Assembly (NCBI GenBank): GCA_025094145.1
Contig: JALLLS010000004.1
Span: forward strand, 620,001-684,000
Length of the DNA stretch: 64,000 nucleotides
Direction: 5' to 3'
Source: Spinellus fusiger
Lineage: Eukaryota; Mucoromycota; Mucoromycetes; Mucorales; Phycomycetaceae
A model generated the notes under the pieces. The model searched no databases. It was not told where the DNA came from and worked only from the letters and a program-made list of their open reading frames with translations. Numbering within the stretch: the stretch's first letter is position 1; each line of letters opens with the position of its first letter. The position numbers and the translations under genes were made by a program. This document shows positions 23,828-35,470 of this stretch, piece after piece.

Positions 23828-24597
23828 TTAAAGGTTCTTTTCAAAGAAATCTCCTGTCATTTTAATAGCTTCACCAGCTCTCTTGGCATTAAGTTCATCA
23901 GACCAGTCACCACGAGCACAAGCAAAGCCGTGATGCATATCTGCAAAGAGGTGGTGTTGGCATTTGTCACCAAATGGCTTCTTAGCAAGTACTTCCATAT
24001 ACTCAGTCATGTCTACTTCATCACGGGAGGGAAGGGCCAAAATAGGTGCACCGGCCTTTTCAGCATCTTTCACATCAATAAATGAAGGGTGAATCAAAGA
24101 AGCAGCACTGAGTATGCTGAAATCAGTAGTAGCTTGGACAGCAACCTATAATATGTTTATTAAGTACACACTATGTAAATAGATGTTTTTACCTTTGCAC
24201 CCCAGCAGAAACCAACAATACCAATGCTTTCAACACCCTGGCTCTCAAGGTATTGCACATTTTTCTCGATATCAGGCTTAATAGATTGGTAAGTACCGTC
24301 ACTGGTTACCCAGGCCATGAATTTATATTTATCTTCAAGTTTCTCGGCAGTCCAGTAATCTCCTTTCATGTAGTCAGGCATAATAACATTATAACCACAG
24401 TAGTTGGCAAGGGCATCACAGAATTGTTTTGCATTATTGCTAAAGCCAAAGATATCATAGATCACAATAATAGCTTTTTTGGATCCTTTGGGACCAATAG
24501 AATATGTTTTGACACCGTTTTGATCTTCAATAACACCAGTGGGTGTGTATTCAGAGGCCACGAGAGGAAGAGTACAGCAGGCTTTAGTGAAGGACAT
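23828..24597 (-). CDS. Dienelactone hydrolase family protein
   Basis: Two minus-strand exons, 24597-24193 and 24145-23828, join in phase 0 to 240 residues, the normal length for this family. The nucleophile elbow GFCWGAK gives Cys131. Asp177 (LPSRDEVD) and His207 (MHHGF) complete the Cys-Asp-His triad of dienelactone hydrolases. The N-terminus has the MSFTKACCTLPLVASEYTPTG layout of fungal cytosolic members. The alpha/beta hydrolase strand VIYDIFGF is present. Physiological substrate unknown; the bacterial namesake opens dienelactone rings, and fungal relatives are mostly uncharacterised. The start is firm because it opens the conserved N-terminus. The gene looks intact. Confidence 0.9.
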
Positions 24598-26929
24598 AGT
24601 AGTAATAAGAACAAGGATAAAAATAAATCAATCTCTATCAGTTTCTGTATTTTTATACTTTCTTCTAACTTTTTACGGCCAGGAAAATGTCATATAAAAG
24701 GAAAGTGTCATATTGGTTTTTTTTTCAAACGATTTGCGCATCCGATTTATTTATTTTTGCGTCCCGAGAGTATAAGCAATTTACAAAAAGCAATCTAAAG
24801 GGAAACATTTTAGTCTATGAAATTTCCCGACTCATTGTTCTCGGAAAAACATTTTTCCTCTTAAAGTACATCAAGATAATTCTATTCTAATTTAGCCGCA
24901 AGTATTGTCTTAGTATTTTTGCATTGTTTAAACATAGGAAATTATTGAAAGAAAATACAGACATAGGTAGATATAAAGCCTTTCATTCAACTCCCATTCA
25001 TATAGAATTATCAAAGACCTGGATTTACCTGCACACGTAGTCTTTTCTCATAAAGGATGCTAGCCAGTTAATTAGTTATCAGCACTGTTTGGTAGCATAA
25101 GATTAATACTGATGTAAGTTTGGCATGAAGAATAAAAAAACAACTTCGAGTGAGTGGAATTTATTTTTAAGTATCACCATAAAGAAAAACAGTGAAGAGA
25201 ATACTTTTTATTTAGTACTGTTTATAAGGGTTTTTATAGACACTTTTGAAGGTTTTAATAGGTCAAGTATATGTAAAAGTGTATGATAGTTTAGTAATGT
25301 TTGTTGCTGCATAACGCTGATTCATAAAATAACTACCACTATTTTGTATTGACTTTAGTCTTTTTCTTCACATATCATGTATAGTTTTTATCATTTTATT
25401 TGATAAGTTGAATAAGTATTCTTATCTGTATTCATTACGTGTACTAATAAATTCAAAGCAAATATTTTTGTAAAAAAATAAATAGATAAGATCACATTAT
25501 AAAAGTAGTATATATCCACACATTACTGAGAATATTACTAATGATGCCTCATTATCACTCAATAAATAGATAGATAAAGACGTGTTATATATTGATAATA
25601 GATTAAATATGGGAGATAAGTTTTGCTTGAATTGATTATAATACAAAAGACAAGTAGAACTCATAACTAAAATCAGCATGAAGCACATCACCCTTAGAAC
25701 ACATTTTGTCTTACTTTTCCTTTCTTCTCATCATACGCCTAAGGATATAACTTAACATTTAGATATTATCCAAGAGCTTTATAGAAAAGAAGAGTAATAG
25801 AAGCTATTAAAGGGTATAGATATAAGCTACAGCTTATTCTGAAATCATAAATGTAATTATTTCCATACTATAAAAGTCATCATAAATAAATATGGGTTGT
25901 GAATTGAATGTATTGGATCAGGATATTTAGAAATGGAAATATTTAATGGTATATTTCTTATCAAACAAGATGGTGAATTGTCGATTCTTATTACTGTTAC
26001 TCGACACCAGAAATATTCTACTGCTATTAAAAGGGTATTACTAATACACTTGATATCTAATAATACAAAGACTAACTAATATCTTTCTCATCCATTAACT
26101 TCAAAAAACAATCATTTGATATAGAGGTTGTGATTTTTTTTTAAAAAAAAGTATAAAACAATAAATCTATTGATTTATATCCCATTTTAGATGATATATT
26201 GTGTGTTATTAAGATAATACTGTATCTTCAATGGTCTATATTATAGAAATGTAATTTCTGGTGCAAGATAAGCCCACTATTTTACGAGTATAATTGTAAC
26301 TAATAATCTATTCTACAGATATTTGATTAAATAACACTTTCAAATTAAGGCACAAATACTCTTTTTCTATGTGACATATTTTGTCTCTTCAATAATATAA
26401 GCAGCAAACGGATTTTATAGCACTTTCTAAATAATAGAGATTAATGGCTAATTATTTTTAATAAACACTTTTTTGAGGGGGTCCAATAGCTTTTATTCAT
26501 AATCATTTGAGTGCCTTTGGGGTTGAATGAAGAAAGTCATGTACAATAGGAAGAGTATACTAACCATTAAGCTATAGATGAAGGCAGTCATAATGCTTGA
26601 ATGGGGGTAAACTATTGGAGGTAACAGGCATGCTCACTGTCAGCATAGAGCAAACATTATAGTCTGTCATTTATATATATAGTGTACAAACAATGTACTG
26701 TCTACCTTATAGTATCAAGGTCGAATGAATTATCTCTAGAGGTGTACAGAACCATAAGAAACAATAGGAATAAATGTGCTTTACAGTATATATGGTACCA
26801 AATGGCAAATTTCAATATTTAGCCAGTGTCTATGGAATCTAAACAGCAGACTTAAATTGCCAAAAGACGTTTCTTTTAATTTTTTTAAAAAATATATTTG
26901 AAATAATCAATACATATATATTCTTAATG
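24598..26929. other. Gene-poor AT-rich interval
   Basis: No gene recognised. A minus-strand segment at about 26590-26500 contains TATAGCTTAATGGTTAGTAT and, further on, ATTCAACCCC, reminiscent of tRNA A and B boxes, but no cloverleaf with paired acceptor ends could be drawn. Confidence 0.4.
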
Positions 26930-27156
26930 AAAGACAGTGATGATGCTATAGATTATATTGTCGAGGAACAAAAACAATTCAACCTTAAAAGTTGATAAAA
27001 TTAATAGATTATAAGGATTCAAAATATGTTCCTATTGAGCTAAATCTTGAATATAAACGCGTAGCGAATAGCATGACATCTTCAAACAAGATAGAACAAC
27101 TGTTAACTGAGAGAGCGCTTAAAGGATATAGTTATACGCTTTATACAAATAATAAG

Positions 27157-27790
27157 AAAACATGGTATAACACTTACTCACAAACAGTGACGATTGGAAT
27201 GGTGTAAAAACAAGACTGATTGGCCGGTGGAGAGGTGGAGTAACGTCGTTTGGTCTGATGAGTCCCGTTTTACAGTTGTGGGCAATGATAAAGAGACTAG
27301 AGTGATCAGGAATAAAGGTGAAAGGTATGAGAAGCGTCATACACAACAAACATATAAGTATGGCAAGGGTTCAGTCATGGTGTGGGGTTGCTTTTGGCGT
27401 GGAGGTGTAGGACCTCTTGTACTCTTGGAGGGATCAGTTAATCAAGACAAGTATGTCAATGTACTTGCCAAATACTTTCTTCCCTGGCTCAAAAAATTGG
27501 AAGAGAACCTCAATGAGACCATTCTCTTTCAATAAGGTGCTCCTTGCCACACAGGAGCATATAGTAGATAGTGCAAGCAAGAGAGATGTATAGTCATAGG
27601 TTTTGATTTTTGACCTGCACAAAGTTCAGATCTTAACCCAATTGAGCATGTCTGGGTTTATCTTGAAAAGAAGATCAAGCTGCGTCAAACAAGCATGACC
27701 AATATAGCGGATAGCATGCCAAGGAAGTGCTCTGCTGCGATGAAGAATAGAGGCTTTGCTACAAAGTACTTTGTAGCATATTTATAATAA
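27157..27790 (+). pseudogene. Tc1/mariner DDE transposase, inactivated
   Basis: The frame starting near 27194 reads VVWSDESRFTVVGND (first catalytic Asp), GSVMVWGCFWRGGVGPLVLL, NETILFQ, stop, GAPCHTGAYSR and later PAQSSDLNPIEHVWVYLEKK (third catalytic Glu). The residue normally Asp in FQDGAPCHT is a TAA stop (27533-27535). A second stop falls after AYSR, and a TGA sits where Trp usually precedes PAQS. The N-terminal DNA-binding region is absent, replaced by the unrelated upstream fragment. A related copy on the minus strand lies at 54390-55172. Confidence 0.8.
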
Positions 27791-27839
27791 GAATGTATAC
27801 AATTATCTAAAGAACAACTACTCTAAAACCTGTGTTATT

Positions 27840-28253
27840 CTATGAGCCAGTAAGAGGTGTTGGAATAAGAAGAATGTTGAAGAAAGAAGGGTTCAAGGTG
27901 TTCCTTATTGATGAGTTCAAAACATACAGTTTCTGTTCTGCCTGCGAGAACGGTGAGCTTGAGAAAGTCAAAGAAAAGGCTAATAAGTTTATTGTTTGAA
28001 GATCATGACCAAAACTGTTGGGGTTTCTTATGAGATGATTTCTCAATACTTTTGGAATCAGGACATGGCAGTAACATTGAACTTTCGTCATGTTCTTTTT
28101 GGGCTACGAAAAGAAGGCAAACGACCCAAAAGCTTTTGTCGATCCAAGACAGTACAGTCTGTTGGTACCAAAAGAAAAGAGTCACCTTTAGCTAGTGGTA
28201 GTCGACCCACCAAAACATCAAAAAAGAATCCGGTGTATCTATCGCTGCACTAA
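27840..28253 (+). pseudogene. Fanzor (eukaryotic TnpB/OrfB homologue) C-terminal relic
   Basis: One frame (27843-27977) reads EPVRGVGIRRMLKKEGFKVF, then LIDEFKTYSFCSACENGELE. This is the RuvC-II/zinc-ribbon start of TnpB-like proteins (one CxxC visible). After a stop and frame change, 28050-28253 reads FWNQDMAVTLNFRHVLFGLR and a basic tail. NQDMA corresponds to the RuvC-III Asp (usually NRD-x-A). The second CxxC pair is eroded, and everything N-terminal to RuvC-II is missing. Fanzors are RNA-guided nuclease homologues carried by eukaryotic transposons. This fragment cannot be active. Its position beside a Tc1 transposase and terminal repeat fits a transposon passenger gene. Confidence 0.65.
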
Positions 28254-28582
28254 ACCAAGATACACGTTAGTCTTTTTTTTAAAATCATAATACATTTCTA
28301 TACTATATTTTCCCCTAAAAATCTATCAATACTTTCTGAAAATACCTTTTTTTAAAAAACATATTAGCCAATCATAAAAAATAGTGTGATTTTATTGTCT
28401 GTATATTTACTTTTATATCCTATAAAACTTTAAATGTGTACTGACTACCCATAAGACTGAATTGCAAATTGAATGTTTATTAAAGCCTTATGCTGATGAA
28501 ATATGTACAGACAAAAAATAGACAGAGAAATGAAGAAAAGTTTTAAAAAAAACATTAAATAAGCAAAAGGGTTGGTGGAAAT

Positions 28583-29637
28583 CTAAGCGTGATCCAAAAC
28601 AAGGCCAACAAATTCATCCAGAATTTTATCGTGTGCTACATACTTAACATTCTTTTCTCCCATTGCCTCTGCTGCAGGTCGGAAGGGTGTTGGCTGCAGC
28701 AAGACCTGCCCTTGCTGTAGTGGTGTGGCTGTGGAGGGGGCAAGTGATGGGGTGGCTATGGTTGAGTGTGATGCTGTGGCTGTACTGCTCAGTGACGCAT
28801 ACAGCAGTGCAGAATCCCTTGTGCTTTCATGGTGGTAACTGTTGAAGCTGCATAGACTGCTAACACTGCTCCCGCTGCTGCTTGTTCTCCGAGACACTCG
28901 CATAGAAGGAGAAAGAAGAGGCAGAGGAGATGTGGGCAGTGGACTCCACTCATGCTCATTGCGTCGTATAAGGTGCATGTCGAGCAATGGCAATTCTATC
29001 TTGTGATGAGGTGCGTTGTAAAAGGGCAGTCCAACCCATGTTGATGAGGTATCTGTCATTGAGTGCAACTGCATATCTTCTTCAGGGGTAGTGGGTACAG
29101 TAGTGCTCTCGTATAGATCAGCTGTCATGCTACGTCTGCCCAGACGACGGGCAATCTCTTCACGAACAAAGGCTTGTTTCTCTGGACAGTCATCTTCACC
29201 GAATCTTTGGCGTGCGAGTCGATACACACGGCAACGGAGATCATTGCGCTTGTTTTTGTCTCTGTTTTCAGCTCTCCATTTACGCATTCTACTAGGATTA
29301 ATAAACAGACAGGAGAATATAAGCTTACCTTTCTGTTGTTTCTTCTCTAGAGATGATCTTTTTGGCGTGTCCCTTCCATCTCTTTTGATCACGACTTCGA
29401 ACATAGGGAATATTATGTATATTTGGGTTTTCCATGTGTCGTTTTCTATGTTGCATATGAGTGAATTTTTCTTCAAAAATAGCACAAAAGAAAATAGATG
29501 CTTACAGATTGGAGCGAGTAGCAAAAACTAGAGAAAGGCCAATGTTAGTATAAAACACTCTTTTCGTCTATTTGAGCCTTACTTTTGGGGCACTGAGTGC
29601 AAGTAAATACTCTAGAAAGGGCGAGTGATGATGGCAT
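28583..29637 (-). CDS. C2H2-type zinc finger plus DUF3020-domain protein (putative regulator)
   Basis: Proposed minus-strand exons: 29637-29583, 29527-29506, about 29471-29329, and 29288-28583. The N-terminus MPSSLALSRVFTCTQCPK with IFATRSNL, then HMQHRKRH, looks like one C2H2 finger. The region RMRKWRAENRDKNKRNDLRC, followed by RVYRLARQRFGE and EEIARRLGRRS, matches the DUF3020 domain found in fungal regulators. The C-terminal half is Ser/Thr/Pro-rich and probably disordered. The join between the second and third exons could not be put in phase with a clear acceptor, so that boundary is unsure. DNA binding is inferred. The large last exon has strong coding character. Confidence 0.7.
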
Positions 29638-30559
29638 TGTTGTGTTATAGTGTGATGATGATAGAGATGATGATAATAGTAGTAGCAAATAAATAGAGAA
29701 AGAGAAGAAACAAGCAGGCTAAGGATCAAAAGAAAAAGAAAGACGTTTGGATTTTTATTGAGTCAGTTTTTTTTCTCATTTTTTTTTTCTCATTTTCATT
29801 TATCCCAATTTATCTTTCTTCTAGATCACAATACTACATAGGAAATATAATAGGACTGTACAAACACGGACATTTTAGACACACAAGCATAGGCACATAT
29901 AGTTAGAATATAGACATGGACATTGGTAGAGTTCATAGACATACCCATGGGTATGTAGATAGGTTTATAGGGTAAAGAATTCATCTACTTTAGAAACATA
30001 CGCAATTTCCTTGCAGACTCAACAGTAAGTCTTCTCCTCATCTTTTTCTCCTCTCCATCTCTGCTCCTCATCTCTTCTCCTCACCCTCTTCACCCTTCTT
30101 ATCTTTGCTTCTCCTTTTCCTCCTCTTCTTTATTCACCTCTTTATCTCTTTATCTCTTTTCTTCCTCCCCCGGTTTTGGCGGGAAGAGAAAAAGGAAAGC
30201 AGGGAACAGGAGGACAGGAACACAACATCCATCATCACACACCTGTCTAGGAAAATGCTCTTGTTTATTAAATAGTAAACAGTAAATAGTAAATAATAAT
30301 AAATGTTCACTAGAAGGCTGCACAATAGAAAAATAGGCTTATTGAATCAATCCCTTCTCTCATCTTTTTTTTTTCATTTTTGTCTTCTCTTTCTATGCAA
30401 TGAGATGTTCTTATGATCCAGTGGTATGGAAGTAGAAAGTGAATAACTATAAAAAAAAAAGCTGCTTCAAAAACACTCAAGGGGACTAATGCTAAAGAAA
30501 ATCTCAAGGGGGCTATATTAAAAAAACAAATATGTCCATTTATAAATATAGTGGCGTCT

Positions 30560-30740
30560 CTATACATGGTAGATATATATATATATACATAGATATATCT
30601 ATGTATGTATTTATGTATGTATTTATGTATGTATTTATGTATTTATGTATTTATGTATGTAGTATGTAGTATGTAGTATGTAGTATGTAGTATGTAGTAT
30701 GTAGTATGTAGTATGTAGTATGTATATTTATACATATATA
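30560..30740. repeat. TATG/TAGTATG tandem repeat tract
   Basis: A run of TATGTATT-type units from about 30600 passes into repeated GTAGTATGTA units to about 30722. Confidence 0.85.
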
Positions 30741-30869
30741 TAAATATAAAGGAACACACAAAGAGAGAAAAATACACTCGTGATGAAATGAGAAAGAGAG
30801 GAAAAAGAAAAAAAAGAAAAAAAACGGAACTTTCCGCTGATACATCTTGCCGATCTTAGGTTTGTCTTT

Positions 30870-30970
30870 AAGCACACACACACACACATACACACACACA
30901 CACATACACACACACACACATACACACACACACACATACACACGTACACACGTACACATACACATACATA
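30870..30970. repeat. AC-rich microsatellite
   Basis: Interrupted (AC)n with ACACAT and ACACGT variants. Conceptual translations over it are artefacts. Confidence 0.85.
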
Positions 30971-33024
30971 GACCTACTACATGTACATAGAGATACATAG
31001 AGATACATACACAAACAATTGCAATCACAATTACACTTTACACTTTACACTTTACACTTACACTTTCCTCTCCCTTTTTTATTATTATTATTTCTATCAA
31101 TATGAAACAAATGTCACCCCAAATAGCATGAATCTTGTTACTGCGCACATACCAGTAGAGCTCAGCTAGAGTAGTACATGGGTTAGTACAGGACAACGGT
31201 CGTTAACCTTCTCAAGTAGGCTTTTAGATTTAAATTTTTAGATTTATTTATGCGTAAAGAAGGGGTTATCTTCATTTTCTATTGACACCTCTTTAATAGA
31301 GGCAAAGGATCATCACTTTAGAAAGACTTACTGACTTTAAACTCCGTTCCTTTTTCGGACCCTTCCGATGCCATACTTGCTCTTCTTCTCATCATCTTTT
31401 CTTTCTCTTATTACTGCTAATTTAGGGTCAATTGAGTATCCACAGACTTCATAATGAACAAGAGATCCACACAACATAGGAGATATTTATTTATTTGTTT
31501 TTTTTTAAATAAGGATGGAGGACAATGGCTCATACAGATCCGAAGAGACAGTCTTCTTTTAGTATGGATAAAGAGGGTCCAAAATGTGTCCCCATTCCTT
31601 ACTATTATCCTTGCTATTATTATTTTCATTAGAGTAGGCTATTTGCTATCCAAGGAATTTAATTCTTCTTATTCAATTTATATGTGGGTATTTATTCTGC
31701 TATTCTGACTACAGTAGAAAGCTCAAAGGGTGCACAGAGTAATAGGGGGCAAGTAAAAATAAAATAGCAAGGAATGTCTTTCAGGGTAATTCTGGGTTTA
31801 GAATTATAAAGAGGGTTCTTGGTAAAGAGTTGTATTAGTTTATACTGCATACAATTCATAAAAATGAGAAGAAAGATAATAATAAGAATATAAATCATAC
31901 AAGTGAGCACTTGTTTTTTTTTTCAAGAATACATATTAAACTCGATTTTTTATTTTAATGAGTATATGAATAAATAAACGTCTATTTATTGAAGGCTCTT
32001 TATTACTAATGATTATAAATATATGAAAAAGAACGTTTATCATGCCATTGTTTTATTGATGCTAGTGGGCTGGAGAGCATGGCTTATTATTTACACCTAA
32101 TTCTATTTGTACTATTATTAGTATTTTTATCATTGTTATCACCATTAGGATTCTACTAAGCAAGAGATAAATCAAAAAATGGTGCGCATGATAAATCCAA
32201 CAACGGCTACACTGAACAAGTGACACGGTGCTGCAATTGTACCCGAGTGAACCAAGCGTGTGTAGCGCTTGTGCTATTGTACGAATTCAACAACACGAAT
32301 GGAAACAAAGAATCATCCGAACAAGTGCCTTTGTTCTCAAGCCTCCTTTATATCTATAGCACAGGTTGTAGCAGATTAAGATAAGCCTGAATCACACTAT
32401 GAAGAATATGCTTATTTTCTTTTCAAAATAGGATAGGATAGGATGTGGGTGGCTCTACAAATAAAAACATCACTTGAATCTTTGCAAATAAGCTGGGGTA
32501 CAATGGTTGGAAAGGTACTCTGTAGAAGTAAAGCAAAATGAACTAAGCAAAAGAGTTGTCTCATCCCACGAAACACCATACATGGGAATGTTGAGTCTAT
32601 GATATGGTTTGTTTGTATAAAGTGCGCATCTATGCCGTACTAGTATCAAACAAAAACACTGATTAGATTCGCTACTAAAAAAACATATTAAATGACAAGC
32701 CAGTACTACATCAATGGGGCCTAGGCTAAGTATTTCTCATCTTTCCATTATCAATGTATCCATAGATACTCATAGTGGATGAAGATAAATAGAGATTCTA
32801 GAAGAGTAGAATACGTACATAGCGTCACTTGTAGACTTAGTCATTGTTTTACATTTCTTTGTTTTTGTTTTACAAAGAATATTATCTTAAAAACACTGGA
32901 CACATAGTCATGAGCAGACAACTGTTTTGTTGTGATTAAATTTCTCTTTTAAGATATATACTATTTTCATGTGCCTCCACAGCTATAAGAAGCCACTATA
33001 CTATAGATAGATAAATATATAAAC

Positions 33025-33029
33025 ACATC

Positions 33030-33075
<46 letters not shown>
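33025..33075. repeat. GATA microsatellite
   Basis: About twelve uninterrupted GATA units. Confidence 0.9.
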
Positions 33076-34811
33076 GATGTATGCATATTTACGTGTGATC
33101 TGTGTTTGCACCATCCTTGGGAATATAACTATAGAGAGAATCTTACTTTTTTAAACACATTATATGACCTAATAGTGCAGTAGAAATACTATGTATGTAC
33201 AAGAAATCCTACTTTCAACATTGGCTAATGATGAAAATAGCCTTATTCTTACACTCCGGTGTGGGAAATAAGGCTATAGCAACAAGCAAGCAATGAAATT
33301 TTTCACTTCACTGCTTAATTTAATAGATTGATGAAGTATGCACTATTTCCCTATTCTTATATTTCCCTATTCCCATGCTTCCCTATTTTTTATATTTCTC
33401 TGCTTCATTTCTATATTTCTTCCTCTCAACAAATAAGCAGAACAAAACAACAAATGAGACAGAACACCTGTTGAGCACTCTACACGAATTGTATCTCAAT
33501 TAAGAAATCGTTTGATTTGTGTATATCCTCTCCTTAAGCTATATTAAAGGTGGTAGGTTTGGACCTTTTTTTTTTTTTTAAAAAAAATAAATAAATAAAG
33601 AAAGAAAAAATGAGTCTTTAGTTCAGATTGAATTTTGACTTTATTTTTCTTTATAAAACAAATGCTCTATCCTTATTTGAAGGGAAACCCTTTTATTCTA
33701 CCTGCATAGAAAAGTATGAATTAATTCAAATGGTGACTTTATTACTATTATTACTAGTCGCACTTCATACTATAGAAAGCAATATATATTAATATAAAGA
33801 TGCTTAATAAGTTGGAGTAGCTAAGAGAAAAAATAAGAACATAATTGAGACATGAACTAAAAAGGTACTAAAAAGAAAAAAAATGGACAAAGGTGTAACA
33901 AAGACACCCACACACCCACACACAATAACATCACGGGAAATAGACTTGGTAAATTTGAAATTCATCAAAGATTACTTCTTTTTGTGATCGACTCTTGTGG
34001 GCCATTTAGGGTTTATTTATTTTTTAATATTATCATTTTTATTGATATTTTTAATGACTATGGCGACAATTACTTTTTCAGCTAACAAAGATAAATTGAA
34101 TAGTAAAAAAAAGCCTTTTCTCTTGATGTACATTGGAGGGGAGGTTAGAATAGTGCACTCCAATGAAAAAAAGAGTAACAATTACATTCCCACTTTCATT
34201 GATTGTAGCTTAATCTCTCAAGATTTCCTACATTTGTATTTTCTTTTTTGAATTAAGAACAATATATTTATAAAAAGAAATAGTTGTAGACAATTAGAAT
34301 AGTTCTATATGAGGTGAGACTATAAAAAACAACAAACACACTTTTGTTTTATTTGTTTGCAAATATCGATTCATTGAACCCTCTTTTTCATCAAGTACTA
34401 CATGAAACCTTAATTCTACTAGTGAAAAGAGAGAGAAAACCCGTTTTATTTCTTACTTCCATTCACTCATATGTAGATTGACGATGAAGAATTGATTTTC
34501 TTAAGGAAGAAATAGATACACCTTGGACTATTCTCTGTCCAAGATAGAATACAAATAGACAACTATGCATTGTAGTTTATATATTAAGACAGTATTTATT
34601 AAATCTAAATTTCATACCTAATAAAAAGAGATCTTCCTTTATCAATAGGCATTACATTCTATAGTGAAAAGGAGAGGAGGAGGAGGAAGAACAATGTTAT
34701 ACAAATCTTGTAAAGTCACAGAATACAAGACCCATTCCGAGTGCAGTCACCAAAAGTGAGGGCATTCTTACTATCGTACTTTAAGATGGAATAAACGCTA
34801 CTATCTAAATA

Positions 34812-35470
34812 ATGAGTGGTAACTCTAACTTAACTACACCTCCTATAACACGGTTTGCTATACATGAAGAGTTGTTGGAATACATTAGAAAGTACCTTGA
34901 AGCCTATGACTATGTTTTGGTCATTAAATACACAAAAACAAACATGGTTTAATAGACTTGAATGATCTCAGCTGTGAATGTAAACACACACCAGACCCCA
35001 CAAAGAAAAGGAGCAACCATCTAACCAACTCCGAAGTATGCGAACATTATTGATTAAGAAAAGACATCAAGAAAGAAAGAAAAACAAAGCAAAAAATGGT
35101 ACTTGGATACACACAAGTGCAAGAACCCTCCACACCAACATGGCTCATTAAACCAGACAAAATTAAGTCAGCTCGACCTTCTCGACCAATGAAAGGTCAA
35201 CCAAATGATATCTACAGGCCAAAGGGTTTAAGACATGATTGCTAAACTGTCGTTAAATGATCCTACAATATCCCATGTTTAGATCCACAGTGTAGAGTGC
35301 CCGCAAAAAAAATAGCTCTAACAAATTAAATGGGCTTGTGGGAAATTACCAATCTCTTTTTTGCTCAAAAGGGTTCAGCAATATTGACCCATAGGCATCC
35401 TTCTATGCTAATCCTAGATTACGACCTCAAGAAAGATATATTTGAAATGATATTGCTGAACCTTTCTAGA
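34812..35470 (+). pseudogene. Possible FAR1-like (MULE) transposase relic
   Basis: From an ATG at 34812 the frame reads MSGNSNLTTPPITRFAIHEE then LLEYIRKYLEAYDYVLVIKY and stops. Downstream frames give DLSCECKHTPDPTKKRKSNH and GYTQVQEPSTPTWLIKPDKI. The order (F-x-S/H-x-E-E, Y-I-x-x-Y, a G/D-Y-x-x-x-I-K block, a Cys and basic segment, and a later SARPSRP) resembles the N-terminal FAR1-type DNA-binding domain of MULE-derived proteins in Mucoromycota. It is heavily broken, with stops every 30-60 codons. No catalytic domain was recognised downstream. Confidence 0.3.

Larger units (their letters stand above)
26930..28438 (+). mobile_element. Degenerate Tc1/mariner element with Fanzor-like fragment
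   Basis: A mosaic element. An upstream fragment (about 26992-27155) reads LIDYKDSKYVPIELNLEYKR. It is followed by a Tc1/mariner transposase relic (from about 27157), then a Fanzor-like C-terminal relic (about 27840-28253). The right terminus ends ...AATGTG before TA at 28439-28440. Its ~80 bp subterminal sequence (with GCCAATCATAA...GTGTGATTTTATT) matches the subterminal sequence of the non-autonomous CACACC elements. A left terminus was not found. Confidence 0.65.

Noticed and set aside
24253..24798. Plus-strand 181-codon frame
   Set aside because: It is antisense to the first exon of the dienelactone hydrolase gene, which has an intact catalytic triad.
29091..29531. Plus-strand 146-codon frame
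   Set aside because: It is antisense to the DUF3020 gene and has no motif.
30651..31028. Cys/Val-rich minus-strand frames
   Set aside because: They are translations of AC and TATG microsatellites.
33025..33075. Regular spacing that could suggest a CRISPR-like array
   Set aside because: It is a simple GATA microsatellite; no repeat-spacer structure exists anywhere in this eukaryotic window.
33997..34251. 84-codon frame beginning with hydrophobic residues
   Set aside because: It lies in AT-rich desert sequence, with a GTG-like start and T-rich hydrophobic translation; likely chance.
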